From positions 1-64,000 of the forward strand of contig NZ_LBIO01000017.1 in NCBI RefSeq assembly GCF_001280505.1: a stretch of 64,000 nucleotides of DNA, in the 5' to 3' direction. Under the pieces are notes generated by a model, which saw only the letters and a list, made by a program, of their open reading frames with translations, ran no database searches and was not told the DNA's origin. This DNA is from Mangrovimonas sp. TPBH4 (GTDB lineage Bacteria > Bacteroidota > Bacteroidia > Flavobacteriales > Flavobacteriaceae). Both the position numbers and the translations under genes were made by a program. This document shows positions 1 through 9,304 of the stretch, one piece after another (positions within the stretch are counted from its first letter, which is position 1; every line of letters begins with the position of its first letter).

Positions 1-296
1 AAACATACCTATTCCAAACATATATTTTAGTGTAAAATTTAACTTTCAACTTAAAAATATCTGAAAGAAACTCCTTAAACGTTAATAATCAAAACTTAAG
101 ATTGTTAATAAAATTTCTATATTTTAAATTTTACCAATTATACATTTCCAGCTTCTACAGCCTCTCAATCTGAACAAATTTCATTATCTTAATTCTTGAT
201 TTTCAGTAAGCTAATAAACCTCAAAACTTAGTTAAAAAACATACTATTATATTCTTGCCTAAGTAACCTTGAGAGAATCGATAAGCAATAAAAACA
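1..296. other. AT-rich leader region, no gene seen
   Basis: Very AT-rich sequence at the window edge with stop codons in all frames and no recognisable RNA gene or hairpin terminator. It presumably holds the promoter of the serine hydrolase gene at 297, but I see no convincing TAnnTTTG element. Confidence 0.5.
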
Positions 297-1292
297 ATGG
301 ATAAATTTTATAACATTCGGCACTATGCAATTATCATTACATTAATTCTCACCATTATTTTAACAATAACATGCAAGCGTTCTGAGCCCGAAACCAATCC
401 AAAACAACAAAAGACTGAAGCTTCTGTAATCCCTCTCTCTGAAACCTCCAACCCATCAGATTATTCCAAATTACCTATCAATATCCCAGAGGAAAAATTC
501 AAACCTTTATTGGCTTTTTACAATCAAAAACTCATTGACAACCTCCAAAAGGAACTCTATAACAATCCACAATGGAAACGCCTTATTGAAAGCAAAAAGA
601 TGTCTGTTGGCTTAGTAGACCTCAACAATCCCGAAAAACCGCGTTTTGCCTTTCTTAATGGCGATTTAATGATGTATGCCGCTAGCCTTCCCAAGATTGC
701 AGTGCTATTAGCCACCCAAGATGCCCTTGAAAAAGGGGAACTCGAAGAAACCGATGAGATTTTAAACGATATGCGCCTAATGATTAGCAAATCCAACAAT
801 CAGGCAACCACTAGACTTATTGACAAGTTGGGCTTTGACAAAATTGAAAGCGTAGTTCGTGGCCCCAAATACCAACTTTATCATGAAGACAAAGGTGGCG
901 GACTTTGGGTAGGCAAACGTTATGCTGCGTCTGGCCCCACCAACAGAGATCCCTTAAAAAATCTGAGCCATGCAGCTTCCGTAACGCAGGTTTGCCGATT
1001 TTACTACATGTTGGTTAATGGGAAATTGGTAACTAGGGAACGATCCAAAAAAATGTTGGACATTATGGAAAACCCCGAATTACATCACAAATTTGTAAAT
1101 ACACTGGACAGAATTGCTCCCAATGCTCGCCTCTTTAGAAAATCGGGAACTTGGCAAAATTGGCACGCCGATTCTATTTTGGTTTGGGGTGAAGAAAGAA
1201 AATATATTTTAGTAGCTTTGGTAGAGAACAAATTTGGAGAACAGATTATTAGGGATTTAGTCGTTCCTATTGAAGCTGCCATAAAGATGTAA
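297..1292 (+). CDS. Serine hydrolase lipoprotein, class A beta-lactamase fold
   Basis: A 331-residue protein with an N-terminal hydrophobic segment (about residues 11-25) ending in a lipobox-like LTITC, so probably a lipoprotein anchored at Cys26. It carries the three motifs of the penicillin-recognising serine hydrolase fold: SLPK (Ser130/Lys133), SNN (166-168) and KSG (282-284). I see no ExxLN omega-loop motif after SNN, which class A beta-lactamases use for deacylation, so antibiotic hydrolysis is not implied; an envelope peptidase or esterase is equally possible. The stop is 2 bp before the next start, indicating co-transcription with the HEAT-repeat membrane protein. A second serine hydrolase of the same fold lies at 4138-5388. 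Substrate unknown. Confidence 0.8.
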   Translation: MDKFYNIRHYAIIITLILTIILTITCKRSEPETNPKQQKTEASVIPLSETSNPSDYSKLPINIPEEKFKPLLAFYNQKLIDNLQKELYNNPQWKRLIESKKMSVGLVDLNNPEKPRFAFLNGDLMMYAASLPKIAVLLATQDALEKGELEETDEILNDMRLMISKSNNQATTRLIDKLGFDKIESVVRGPKYQLYHEDKGGGLWVGKRYAASGPTNRDPLKNLSHAASVTQVCRFYYMLVNGKLVTRERSKKMLDIMENPELHHKFVNTLDRIAPNARLFRKSGTWQNWHADSILVWGEERKYILVALVENKFGEQIIRDLVVPIEAAIKM

Positions 1293-1294
1293 TT

Positions 1295-4141
1295 ATGCCC
1301 AATACCAAAGGACTCAAAGCCTACCTACTTCGGGTATTTGATATCAATGAAGACGAACTGCAAAAAACTCTGTTGTTGCAGCTCAACATATTTTTGATTG
1401 TTACTACACTTCTCATTGTAAAGCCTACCATTAACTCCATATTTTTATCAGAACTTACGGCCAAAGCACTTCCTATAGGCTATATTCTCACGGCCATATT
1501 CGCTGTTGTGGGCTCCTATTTTTATGACAAAGCCCTAGAAAACCTACCGCTTATAAAAATTATCACTCGTACCTTTTTGGGCTCTGTACTTACATTGATT
1601 TTGTTTGGGATAGCCTTAAATCTTCATCTAGGATTAAGTTACCTACTTTATATCCCCTATGTGTTTATTGCCATTTATGGGCTGTTAACCACCTCACAAT
1701 TTTGGCTTTTTGCCAACATGCTGTACAATGCCAGAGAAGCCAAACGCGTTTTTGGGTTTATCGGTGCCGGTGCTATCGCTGGAGGAATTGCAGGAGGGTA
1801 TATCACCTCCCTACTTTCCTTGTTCATGCCCTCGGAAGACCTTTTATTTGTAGCTGCTGGTTTACTATTTTGCTGTATCCCAATTACTCGCTACCTATGG
1901 CGCATTGAAATCATCAAACACCATAGCCGTTTTGTGACTCATAAAACTACCCAAAATGGACAGTCTCCCATAAAACTCATCAAGCAATCTCATTTATTAT
2001 CTTTACTTGGAATAGTCATTGGTATTAGTGTTATTGTTGCCAAGTTGGTAGATTACCAATACAGTCACTATGCTTCGGAGCTCATTGAAGACCCCGAAGA
2101 ACTCACTGCTTTTTTTGGATTTTGGCTTTCCACACTCAGTGTTATTTCATTAGTCATTCAATTGTTTTTCACCAAACATATTGTTGGAACTTTCGGCGTT
2201 GGAAAATCCCTGCTTTGGCTACCAATGGGCATTCTTTTTGGTTCTATATTATTAGTTTTTATTCCAGAGCTTTGGGTCATTGTCATCATAAAAATTGCCG
2301 ATGGAAGTTTAAAGCAATCCGTCAACAAAGCTGCCACCGAACTCTTGGTCATCCCTATTCCTATTGACATCAAGAAAAAGACAAAAACCTTTATCGACGT
2401 GGTTATTGACAGTATCGCTACTGGGGTTGCAGGTTTTCTACTTATTTTCATTATCAACGGGTTACAATTACATCGTATTTATGTAAGCTTGCTCACCATT
2501 GCGTTTATTTGTACTTGGATTTATTTTATATTCAAGGTTCGCAAAGCCTATATTCGGGCCTTTCGAAACCTATTGGACACTTCGCATCCTAAAAGCAACA
2601 AAGAGGAAGAGCACAAACCAGAACTTCCCGTTACCTCCATTATCAATAGCATTAAACGGGTGTTTGAACAAGGTACGGAATCTCAGATTTTGCACATGCT
2701 GAACAGAACCTTGGAACAACCAGACGAACGATTCTTCACTGCAATTAAAGGCCTTCTTAGCCATTCCTCACCAAAAGTAAAGGCCTTGGCCATCGAGAAT
2801 CTCTACTTTCTAAAAAAGGAAGACTTATCCTCAACCATTGAACCCTTAATGTATGATCCAGACCAAGAACTGACCACCAATGCCTTAAGATATATCATCC
2901 ACAAAAACAGGAAGCACCCTAAAGCTGTGTTCGAAAAATATGTGAACAGCGAGGACGAATCCATTAAAAATGCATTATTGGTAAGCCTGTCCTTGGAATT
3001 CCAACACAAACAGAAACTCCTTCAAAAATTTGAATTTGAAACATGGCTCAACAAAGCCATTGAGGAACATCAAAACAGTAAGGATCCAGTTTACAAAAAA
3101 AACAAAATACTGTCTATCTTGGAAGCTATTGGACATTCCAAACTCAAGAAATATGATTATATCCTTAAAACTGAATTTGACAACGAAGATCCTGAAATTG
3201 CCAACGCGGCCATTACAAACTTAGGCAACTTCAAGTCCAGAGATTATATAGAAGCCATTGTATCACAATTATCAAGAAAGGACACTAGAACAACAGCCAT
3301 GCAGGCTCTAAAGGATTATGGTCCCAATATCATTGAGGTTTTGGTTCAAAAAACACTACACAAAGATTTTTCCATAGACGACGCCCATTTTATTCCTCCA
3401 GTAATCGAGTCGTTTGCTTCCCAACAAGCTGTCGATGGGCTCATTGAACTTATTGACACCACCGAACATGCCGTGACCATTGCCGCCATCGAATCGTTAC
3501 AACATTTGAAATGGAAATATCCTTCCCTAAAGATCAAGGATCAATTTGTGGTTGATAAAATTTTGGACGAATGCCATTTGTACCAAAGCACACTTTCTTC
3601 CATACACTCGCAAATCATTCTCGATTTTAAGGAAAAAAACAAGCAGAAAGACCACAGCGCTATTGATGATGCTAGACGTGGGCTTATGCGAATTTTGGAA
3701 CAGCGCTTAGACCGCCAATTACATCGAATATTTAAATTTTTGGGCATTAAATACCCTCCACATGAAATTGAACCAATTCTGGACATTATCATTAACGGTG
3801 AAGAAGAACAGCGCACTAATGCTATTGAATTCTTAGACAATGTTTTGGACATGCACCTTAAAAGAGAATTGATTCCTATTGCCGAATCGGTTATCATTAC
3901 GGATAAGATTTCAGAAGAAATGATTCAAAAACTCAATCTGACCGTTTACAGTGAATCTGAATGCTACAAGGTATTACTGCAAAGACACGACATTAAAATC
4001 AAACATGCTGTCCTCTATTTAATTGAAAAAATAAACCAGAAAAAATTCATTCCCTTAGTAGATATTGTATTGAACGACCAAAGTAAAACCGTACGACAGC
4101 AAGCTCAAAATATAAGGGAACAATTGCAAGCCCTTCCCTAA
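1295..4141 (+). CDS. Tlc/MFS-like membrane protein with C-terminal HEAT repeats
   Basis: A 948-residue two-part protein. Residues about 20-415 form roughly ten to twelve hydrophobic segments. The motif FWLFANMLYNAREAKR followed by a glycine-rich GFIGAGAIAGG stretch resembles the conserved FW..AN....EAKR..G.GA region of bacterial/plastid ATP/ADP exchange translocases (Tlc family). Residues about 430-948 are predicted helical, with repeated alternating helices of HEAT type, likely cytoplasmic. Translocase-like/HEAT proteins are often annotated only as MFS transporters, and nucleotide transport here is inference. The gene follows the serine hydrolase by 2 bp, and its stop overlaps the convergent gene's stop by 4 bp. 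No N-terminal signal peptide is apparent beyond the first membrane helix. Confidence 0.7.
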   Translation: MPNTKGLKAYLLRVFDINEDELQKTLLLQLNIFLIVTTLLIVKPTINSIFLSELTAKALPIGYILTAIFAVVGSYFYDKALENLPLIKIITRTFLGSVLTLILFGIALNLHLGLSYLLYIPYVFIAIYGLLTTSQFWLFANMLYNAREAKRVFGFIGAGAIAGGIAGGYITSLLSLFMPSEDLLFVAAGLLFCCIPITRYLWRIEIIKHHSRFVTHKTTQNGQSPIKLIKQSHLLSLLGIVIGISVIVAKLVDYQYSHYASELIEDPEELTAFFGFWLSTLSVISLVIQLFFTKHIVGTFGVGKSLLWLPMGILFGSILLVFIPELWVIVIIKIADGSLKQSVNKAATELLVIPIPIDIKKKTKTFIDVVIDSIATGVAGFLLIFIINGLQLHRIYVSLLTIAFICTWIYFIFKVRKAYIRAFRNLLDTSHPKSNKEEEHKPELPVTSIINSIKRVFEQGTESQILHMLNRTLEQPDERFFTAIKGLLSHSSPKVKALAIENLYFLKKEDLSSTIEPLMYDPDQELTTNALRYIIHKNRKHPKAVFEKYVNSEDESIKNALLVSLSLEFQHKQKLLQKFEFETWLNKAIEEHQNSKDPVYKKNKILSILEAIGHSKLKKYDYILKTEFDNEDPEIANAAITNLGNFKSRDYIEAIVSQLSRKDTRTTAMQALKDYGPNIIEVLVQKTLHKDFSIDDAHFIPPVIESFASQQAVDGLIELIDTTEHAVTIAAIESLQHLKWKYPSLKIKDQFVVDKILDECHLYQSTLSSIHSQIILDFKEKNKQKDHSAIDDARRGLMRILEQRLDRQLHRIFKFLGIKYPPHEIEPILDIIINGEEEQRTNAIEFLDNVLDMHLKRELIPIAESVIITDKISEEMIQKLNLTVYSESECYKVLLQRHDIKIKHAVLYLIEKINQKKFIPLVDIVLNDQSKTVRQQAQNIREQLQALP

Positions 4142-5388
4142 TTCCGTATGAGAGCATCTATTTTGGAGGCCAACATCAAATGGTCGTAAGCCGAATTTTT
4201 GTTGAGCACATTAGACATCAAACAAACCGCATACCTCGAGCCATCGGGCTGCTCTACTATCGCTACCGAATTCATATAGTTATAGACATTACCTTCGTAA
4301 TCGCCACAACCTGGATTTTTACTTCTGTCGCATTTATAAAAACTCCCCGATTTATAGTAAACTGCCGCACTGTCCAATTTTTTGGAAGCCGCATAGCGGA
4401 TACGTCTATCCGTTAAATATAACAGGCGTTTCATCTCCAAACTGGAAGCTTTATCAATAAATGCTCCTTTTTCCAGAGCCACCATGTACTTCATCAAACC
4501 AATTGGCGTCCCTATACTCCCCCCAGTTCCCGGAATATAGTTTCCGGCTCCGTTGGTAAAAAATTTCCCCAAACGCCATTCATCTTCCGTGATTCCAATA
4601 TCCCTCAAGGGTTGGTTGACAATTTTAATCGCTAATTCAGAAAGCTCCTTTTTGGGAGTTTCCTTAAAATAGGTTTCAGCTTCGTCAAACGTCAGTTCTG
4701 GATATTTATCTTCAAACACATGCATCAACAAGGCTTCACGCCACACCACACTAGCTGCTCCATTATTGCTCACAGACACCATATTATCCAACCACTCATA
4801 AAGGGTAAACACATCTTTTTCTGTCACCTTACGCTTTACCATTTTTTTGGTTTCCAGATTATACACAGGCACCGTATGATGATCATAAACCGCCCAACCG
4901 CCTCCTGTAATTTCCTTAGCCTTCATTAGGGCGAGCCGCTTTTCAAAATCGTTGGGGTAGACACGACAAAGTCCTTCAAAAAAAGATGCCAATACTACCA
5001 ATTTCCCCACACTTCCGGGTTGATAGCCTACAGTTTCTCTATGTTGCGCATAACGAACTGGCTGCCCTTTGGTCATGTCCAGAACCGTCAAGGAATAGTT
5101 TTTATCCAAGCCTTTAAAAAGGAAATCGACTTTCTTTTGAAGGGTCGCATCCACCACCGGAACACCTAAAAATTCATCTTTCCGATCCAGTAAATTTAAT
5201 TTAATAGAATCCATCGGATAAAAAGCCCCCGCAGGAATCCGGGTGCTTTCAATTTCTCCACTTTTTACCCGTTCCCAATACACCAAACGTTTAATTCCAG
5301 TACGATTATATCCATCAATGGGATAAAATGAAGACAACGAAAGTCCAACAACAATAATGAGAATACCAATGCCAAATCTTAATTTCAT
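4138..5388 (-). CDS. Exported serine hydrolase, class A beta-lactamase-like
   Basis: A 416-residue protein with a hydrophobic N-terminal helix (about residues 5-21), either a cleaved signal or a membrane anchor. The serine hydrolase motifs are SVGK (Ser126/Lys129), SNN (207-209) and KSG (346-348). The fold is that of PF13354-type enzymes, and no ExxLN motif is evident, so a beta-lactamase activity should not be assumed. Cys353 and Cys361 flank a short loop after KSG and could form a disulfide. It starts 3 bp after the stop of the upstream dikinase-like gene, so the two form an operon and probably act together outside the cytoplasm. It is similar in motifs but not obviously a close duplicate of the hydrolase at 297. 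Confidence 0.78.
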   Translation of the reverse strand: MKLRFGIGILIIVVGLSLSSFYPIDGYNRTGIKRLVYWERVKSGEIESTRIPAGAFYPMDSIKLNLLDRKDEFLGVPVVDATLQKKVDFLFKGLDKNYSLTVLDMTKGQPVRYAQHRETVGYQPGSVGKLVVLASFFEGLCRVYPNDFEKRLALMKAKEITGGGWAVYDHHTVPVYNLETKKMVKRKVTEKDVFTLYEWLDNMVSVSNNGAASVVWREALLMHVFEDKYPELTFDEAETYFKETPKKELSELAIKIVNQPLRDIGITEDEWRLGKFFTNGAGNYIPGTGGSIGTPIGLMKYMVALEKGAFIDKASSLEMKRLLYLTDRRIRYAASKKLDSAAVYYKSGSFYKCDRSKNPGCGDYEGNVYNYMNSVAIVEQPDGSRYAVCLMSNVLNKNSAYDHLMLASKIDALIRN

Positions 5389-5391
5389 AAT

Positions 5392-8292
5392 TTACAGTTT
5401 TGTATGGAGTGAAAGTGTTTTTTGCATATCTACATTAGGTGAAATAGACTCTAAATAAGTAGAGCTCTTGGCTCGTTTATTTTCCACGAATGGCCGCACC
5501 TGAAACAACCACAGTTTCCCATCCTTAAAACCCAGTTCAACATCGTACGGTCCTTCAATACCCTTGGCCTCCATTTGCTTTACAAGGGTTTTACTGAACC
5601 AATTCACCTGTCTTCGAGTTTCCGGATTTACAATGGGCATTTCAAAAGTGGTGACATGCTCCTCGGTTCCTCCAGTTTGTGGTAGCGATTTATAAAAAGG
5701 CTCACGCGAAGGAGCAATCAATCGAGAGCCGCCATTGGACTCAATTGCCCAAGTTTCGGCGGCTTGCCCATCCACAGCTCCACCAACCCCCCTACTAAAA
5801 GCCACAGTAATCTCATCGGTTTTTCCAGAAGTGACGCCTTTGGTAATCATTACCCCTGAAAAGTCATTATCCACCCCAGGAATCACTACGATAGAAGGAT
5901 ATACATTTTCCGGATTGGTCAAATATTTTTGGCGCCATTTAAAGCTACGTTCTGTGTAAGGCGACGCCCAAACGGTCTTGATTCCTTGAATGATTTTTTC
6001 CTTTTCAAGAACATTGAATAAGGTCAAGTTCAAACCTGCACCCGTAAAACTTTTAAGGTCCTCCATATTGGTATCACTTCTCAAGAACACAGGTACACTG
6101 CCCAATTCACCTCCCAAAATAGAAGTAAACGAAGTTTCCAAATTATCCACAAAGCTATCCGTCAAGGGCATTTCTATGATCAAGCTTCTCAGTTGGGCCA
6201 ATTCCTTCAACTGATACGCTTCAACAACTTTGGCCGATTCCCCCTGCTTGCTCATTTCTCGAGCATTTTCAAAAATACTATTCAAATAGTCCCAGTAGGT
6301 CTGATCTTTCCCTGGAATGGTCTGTTTCATATGTTCCAAAAACACCCCAAAAGGAATCACAAATCCATTGACCACATGGTCTGGAAAATTTTGTTTCAGC
6401 TCCCCCAAATTGGCTGCTTTCGGCCCACAATAAATTCCAGATGATGTGGCATCCACTTCACTTAAACTCATAGTTGTATTCCGATCCAACTTGATTTTTT
6501 CCACAGGCACCGTAATCATTTCATGGCTTTGTTCTGTTTTACTAAACAGCTTTCGTTCATCTTCGGTCATGTCACTTTCCGATTTCATGATCACCGTTCC
6601 GGAATTGGAAACCGCGTAAAATACTTTTTCGCCTGCATGTTTCTTAAACGAGGCCACATTGGCACTGGAAACTGCAGCATTGGGAATCCCTAAATTTCTA
6701 GCCAATAACTGTACATGAGACACGAGGTTCCCTTCGGAAACATTTAAAATTCCCGCCACTGGTTTTAAATCGGATGGTGGCCTTCCAAACACATAAATAT
6801 TATTGGGATTGACTTCCATATTTTCAGCAGAACCTTCTACTACCACCAATTCCCCAAAGGCATACCCAGGATTCAATCCATGAATATGACTTTGATTGTT
6901 AAGATCCAAAACGCGATTGCTCAAAGAGGAAGCTTCGGTGATAAAATTCCCCAACTTTCCAATACTGTTCCCTAAGTACAAAGCCACTGAACCTCTAATC
7001 CGGTCGTCCAAAAATCCATGAGCCAAAGGTTCGAACCCTTCGTAAAGCGACACTACGGGCCCAAATACTGCTGCATTCTTTCCCGTTCCCCATTCCAACT
7101 GTTGTCTAGCCGCTACCATAAGATCCTGCAACGCTTCCAAAGTGGCTTCATTATTACTTTTTTCAGAAAGAGATACCTGAAGCTGGTCCCATTCCCACAA
7201 TTCTGTATAACCCGAAGCAGCCGAAGCCATACTGAGATAACAGATTTTATCGGTCAAGGATTTTAAATCTTCCTCTGGATATTCGGCAATTTGTTTGGTG
7301 ATCAACAATTCCAATTTTAGGGACAAATCGAATAAGGCCAAACGCCCTTGAGCCGAGGATTCTTCCAATATATGTTCCCTAATGTACCACATGGCATCGG
7401 CCGAAGCTTCTATAGTTTCGGCAAAGGGAGCAGCGGCATAACCTTCAATAAAGCCATTGAGATATGAGGCAATATCCTTGTTGGTCACCTCTTGTAAATA
7501 GGCTGACAAGGAGGCCACCTGCACCGGTTCAAAAAAACGCTGCATGGTCACAAGCAATTCATCCAAATCTTTTTCTAGACTTGGACTAAGCTTGCTTCCC
7601 TGACTCTTTTTGAATGCTTCAACCTTTGCGATATCCGACACTTCTGGCTGACCGTGAATTTTGATTCTTAAATTCATAAAAGGCTCATAAGCATCTGCAA
7701 CCGCCTTGGATTGACTGCGCATAAGTTGCGCCACATTATCATCGCCGGCATGCGGTACATCTTTTATGGCCTGACGCAAAAAGTAAAAATGCTTTTCAAT
7801 ATAACTATCATTGGCGAGCAGCTCATTAAAAAAAGCCTTTCCCCAAGCCTCTTCATCTTCCGCCTGAATAGCACCTCTATAAAATTGCGCCTTTCGATGG
7901 ATCCATCCATCATCTACAGATTTCAAGTATTTCTCCAGCATATATTGTTTGATTCTGGAATGGTAATTCTCCTTGTCCCAAAAAGCTCCAACATCGGTAG
8001 ACGCCAAAATCTGTCCCAAATACACATGGCTTTGCTCTCCCAGAGCCACCACCTCTTCTTTGTATCTAGCATGTTGCACGCCTTCTCCCTCACAAGGCTC
8101 CTTAGGCATATTGATGGTGCCATCGTCACAAAACCAACGAATATCCCGATATGGCCCTCTAGCGTCAGCTTTGTAAGCCGAAATCATCGATTTGATTTTG
8201 GCATTGTCGACAGAGGAAGTGCTAGAATGCTGAGAAAAACTAAAAATGGGAACACAAAGTAAGAAGAAAAGGAGGGCTTTGAACGGCTTCAT
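5392..8292 (-). CDS. Exported water-dikinase-like protein (His swivel + ATP-grasp)
   Basis: A 966-residue protein with a clear signal peptide (residues 1-20, ending FSFSQ). Residues about 30-460 are a helix-rich domain I do not recognise. Residues about 480-575 are a PEP-utiliser-type swivel domain with SHVQLLARN, whose His526 is the expected phospho-acceptor. Residues about 615-935 are a PPDK/PEP-synthase ATP-grasp domain with GPKAANLGEL (623-632), FLRSDTNMEDL (736-746) and a terminal LWLFQVRPF. PEP synthase has ATP-grasp first; here the swivel comes first, as in glucan water dikinases, and SHVxxxARN also resembles their active site. There is no C-terminal PEP barrel. Family knowledge suggests ATP-dependent phosphorylation of a carbohydrate, but an exported enzyme would need extracytoplasmic ATP. 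Activity is not established. Confidence 0.75.
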   Translation of the reverse strand: MKPFKALLFFLLCVPIFSFSQHSSTSSVDNAKIKSMISAYKADARGPYRDIRWFCDDGTINMPKEPCEGEGVQHARYKEEVVALGEQSHVYLGQILASTDVGAFWDKENYHSRIKQYMLEKYLKSVDDGWIHRKAQFYRGAIQAEDEEAWGKAFFNELLANDSYIEKHFYFLRQAIKDVPHAGDDNVAQLMRSQSKAVADAYEPFMNLRIKIHGQPEVSDIAKVEAFKKSQGSKLSPSLEKDLDELLVTMQRFFEPVQVASLSAYLQEVTNKDIASYLNGFIEGYAAAPFAETIEASADAMWYIREHILEESSAQGRLALFDLSLKLELLITKQIAEYPEEDLKSLTDKICYLSMASAASGYTELWEWDQLQVSLSEKSNNEATLEALQDLMVAARQQLEWGTGKNAAVFGPVVSLYEGFEPLAHGFLDDRIRGSVALYLGNSIGKLGNFITEASSLSNRVLDLNNQSHIHGLNPGYAFGELVVVEGSAENMEVNPNNIYVFGRPPSDLKPVAGILNVSEGNLVSHVQLLARNLGIPNAAVSSANVASFKKHAGEKVFYAVSNSGTVIMKSESDMTEDERKLFSKTEQSHEMITVPVEKIKLDRNTTMSLSEVDATSSGIYCGPKAANLGELKQNFPDHVVNGFVIPFGVFLEHMKQTIPGKDQTYWDYLNSIFENAREMSKQGESAKVVEAYQLKELAQLRSLIIEMPLTDSFVDNLETSFTSILGGELGSVPVFLRSDTNMEDLKSFTGAGLNLTLFNVLEKEKIIQGIKTVWASPYTERSFKWRQKYLTNPENVYPSIVVIPGVDNDFSGVMITKGVTSGKTDEITVAFSRGVGGAVDGQAAETWAIESNGGSRLIAPSREPFYKSLPQTGGTEEHVTTFEMPIVNPETRRQVNWFSKTLVKQMEAKGIEGPYDVELGFKDGKLWLFQVRPFVENKRAKSSTYLESISPNVDMQKTLSLHTKL

Positions 8293-8473
8293 AGTGTTTC
8301 AATTTGATTTACAACTAATTTAGAAAAAATTTACCATAACTACCTGACACTCTTATAAAAAACAAAATCTTTATATCATCGTTTCTTAAAATCCAACCAA
8401 CTGAAAATATCACTACCTTTAAGACTCCCCTCCTCGCACCACAACTTAAAAGAACCTCCAAAATGAATTTCAA

Positions 8474-9304
8474 ATGAAAACCCTTTTTTTATTAATGTGT
8501 TGCCCTATACTATTTTTTACCTGTAAAAAACAACCGTCAAATGAAATTTCGTCTATGAAAACTGTCACCAAAAGTGATTTCACTCACAAAACCATCGTAG
8601 ATTTATCACACGACTTTTCGAGGGAAACAGTGTATTGGGTGACTGCTAAGGAATTTGAAAAAGATACGGTGTTTATGGGGCCTACCGACAAGGGATATTT
8701 CTATTCCGCTTTCAACATAAGTACCGCTGAACATGGTGGCACCCATATTGACGCTCCCATCCATTTCTCAAAAAGCGGCCAATCGGTGGAAGAATTGCCT
8801 TTGGAACACCTTATAGGACCCGCCATTAAAATTGATGTTTCTTCCAAAGCACTTCAAAACCCAGATTATCTAATCAGCATTGAAGACCTGACTGATTGGG
8901 AAACCAAAGAAGGGAAGTACATCCCTGACGGCAGCATTGTTCTGCTACAAACAGGATTTTCTAAATATTACCCCAACAAACTGCAGTATTTAGGCACCGA
9001 AGAACGTGGCGAAGCCGCGGTTGCCAAACTACATTTCCCCGGACTTTCCCCCGAAGCGGCCGAGTGGTTGGTAACCAACAGAAACATTCACGCCATAGGT
9101 ATTGACACACCTAGCATCGATTACGGGCAATCTCAATATTTTAAAAGCCATGTCATATTGCTCTCCAAAAACATTCCCGCTTTTGAAAACCTCACCAATT
9201 TGAATTTACTCCCTTCACAGGGATTTGAAATCATTGCACTCCCAATGAAAATTAAAGGCGGTAGTGGCGCGCCTTTACGAATTGTAGCGCTTTTGAATCC
9301 TTAA
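8474..9304 (+). CDS. Cyclase-family (kynurenine formamidase-like) lipoprotein
   Basis: A 276-residue member of the PF04199 cyclase/formamidase family. The metal-binding signature HGGTHIDAPIHF starts at His87 (His87, His91, Asp93), and a further DLSHDF motif is near residue 43. The N-terminus has a hydrophobic stretch ending in FFTC with Cys17, so the protein is probably a lipoprotein, unlike cytoplasmic KynB. Family members hydrolyse N-formylkynurenine, cyclic amides or lactones; the substrate here cannot be told. It is divergent from the dikinase-like gene and its 3' end overlaps the end of the EEP gene by 4 bp. No kynurenine-pathway genes are nearby. Confidence 0.8.
   Translation: MKTLFLLMCCPILFFTCKKQPSNEISSMKTVTKSDFTHKTIVDLSHDFSRETVYWVTAKEFEKDTVFMGPTDKGYFYSAFNISTAEHGGTHIDAPIHFSKSGQSVEELPLEHLIGPAIKIDVSSKALQNPDYLISIEDLTDWETKEGKYIPDGSIVLLQTGFSKYYPNKLQYLGTEERGEAAVAKLHFPGLSPEAAEWLVTNRNIHAIGIDTPSIDYGQSQYFKSHVILLSKNIPAFENLTNLNLLPSQGFEIIALPMKIKGGSGAPLRIVALLNP

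Noticed and set aside
297..1292. Beta-lactamase giving antibiotic resistance
   Set aside because: SxxK, SNN and KSG are shared by many penicillin-recognising enzymes and no ExxLN omega-loop motif is visible, so resistance cannot be claimed. The same holds for 4138-5388.
7711..8262. 183-codon open frame on the plus strand
   Set aside because: It is antisense to the dikinase-like gene, which has coherent domains; the frame has no recognisable protein features.
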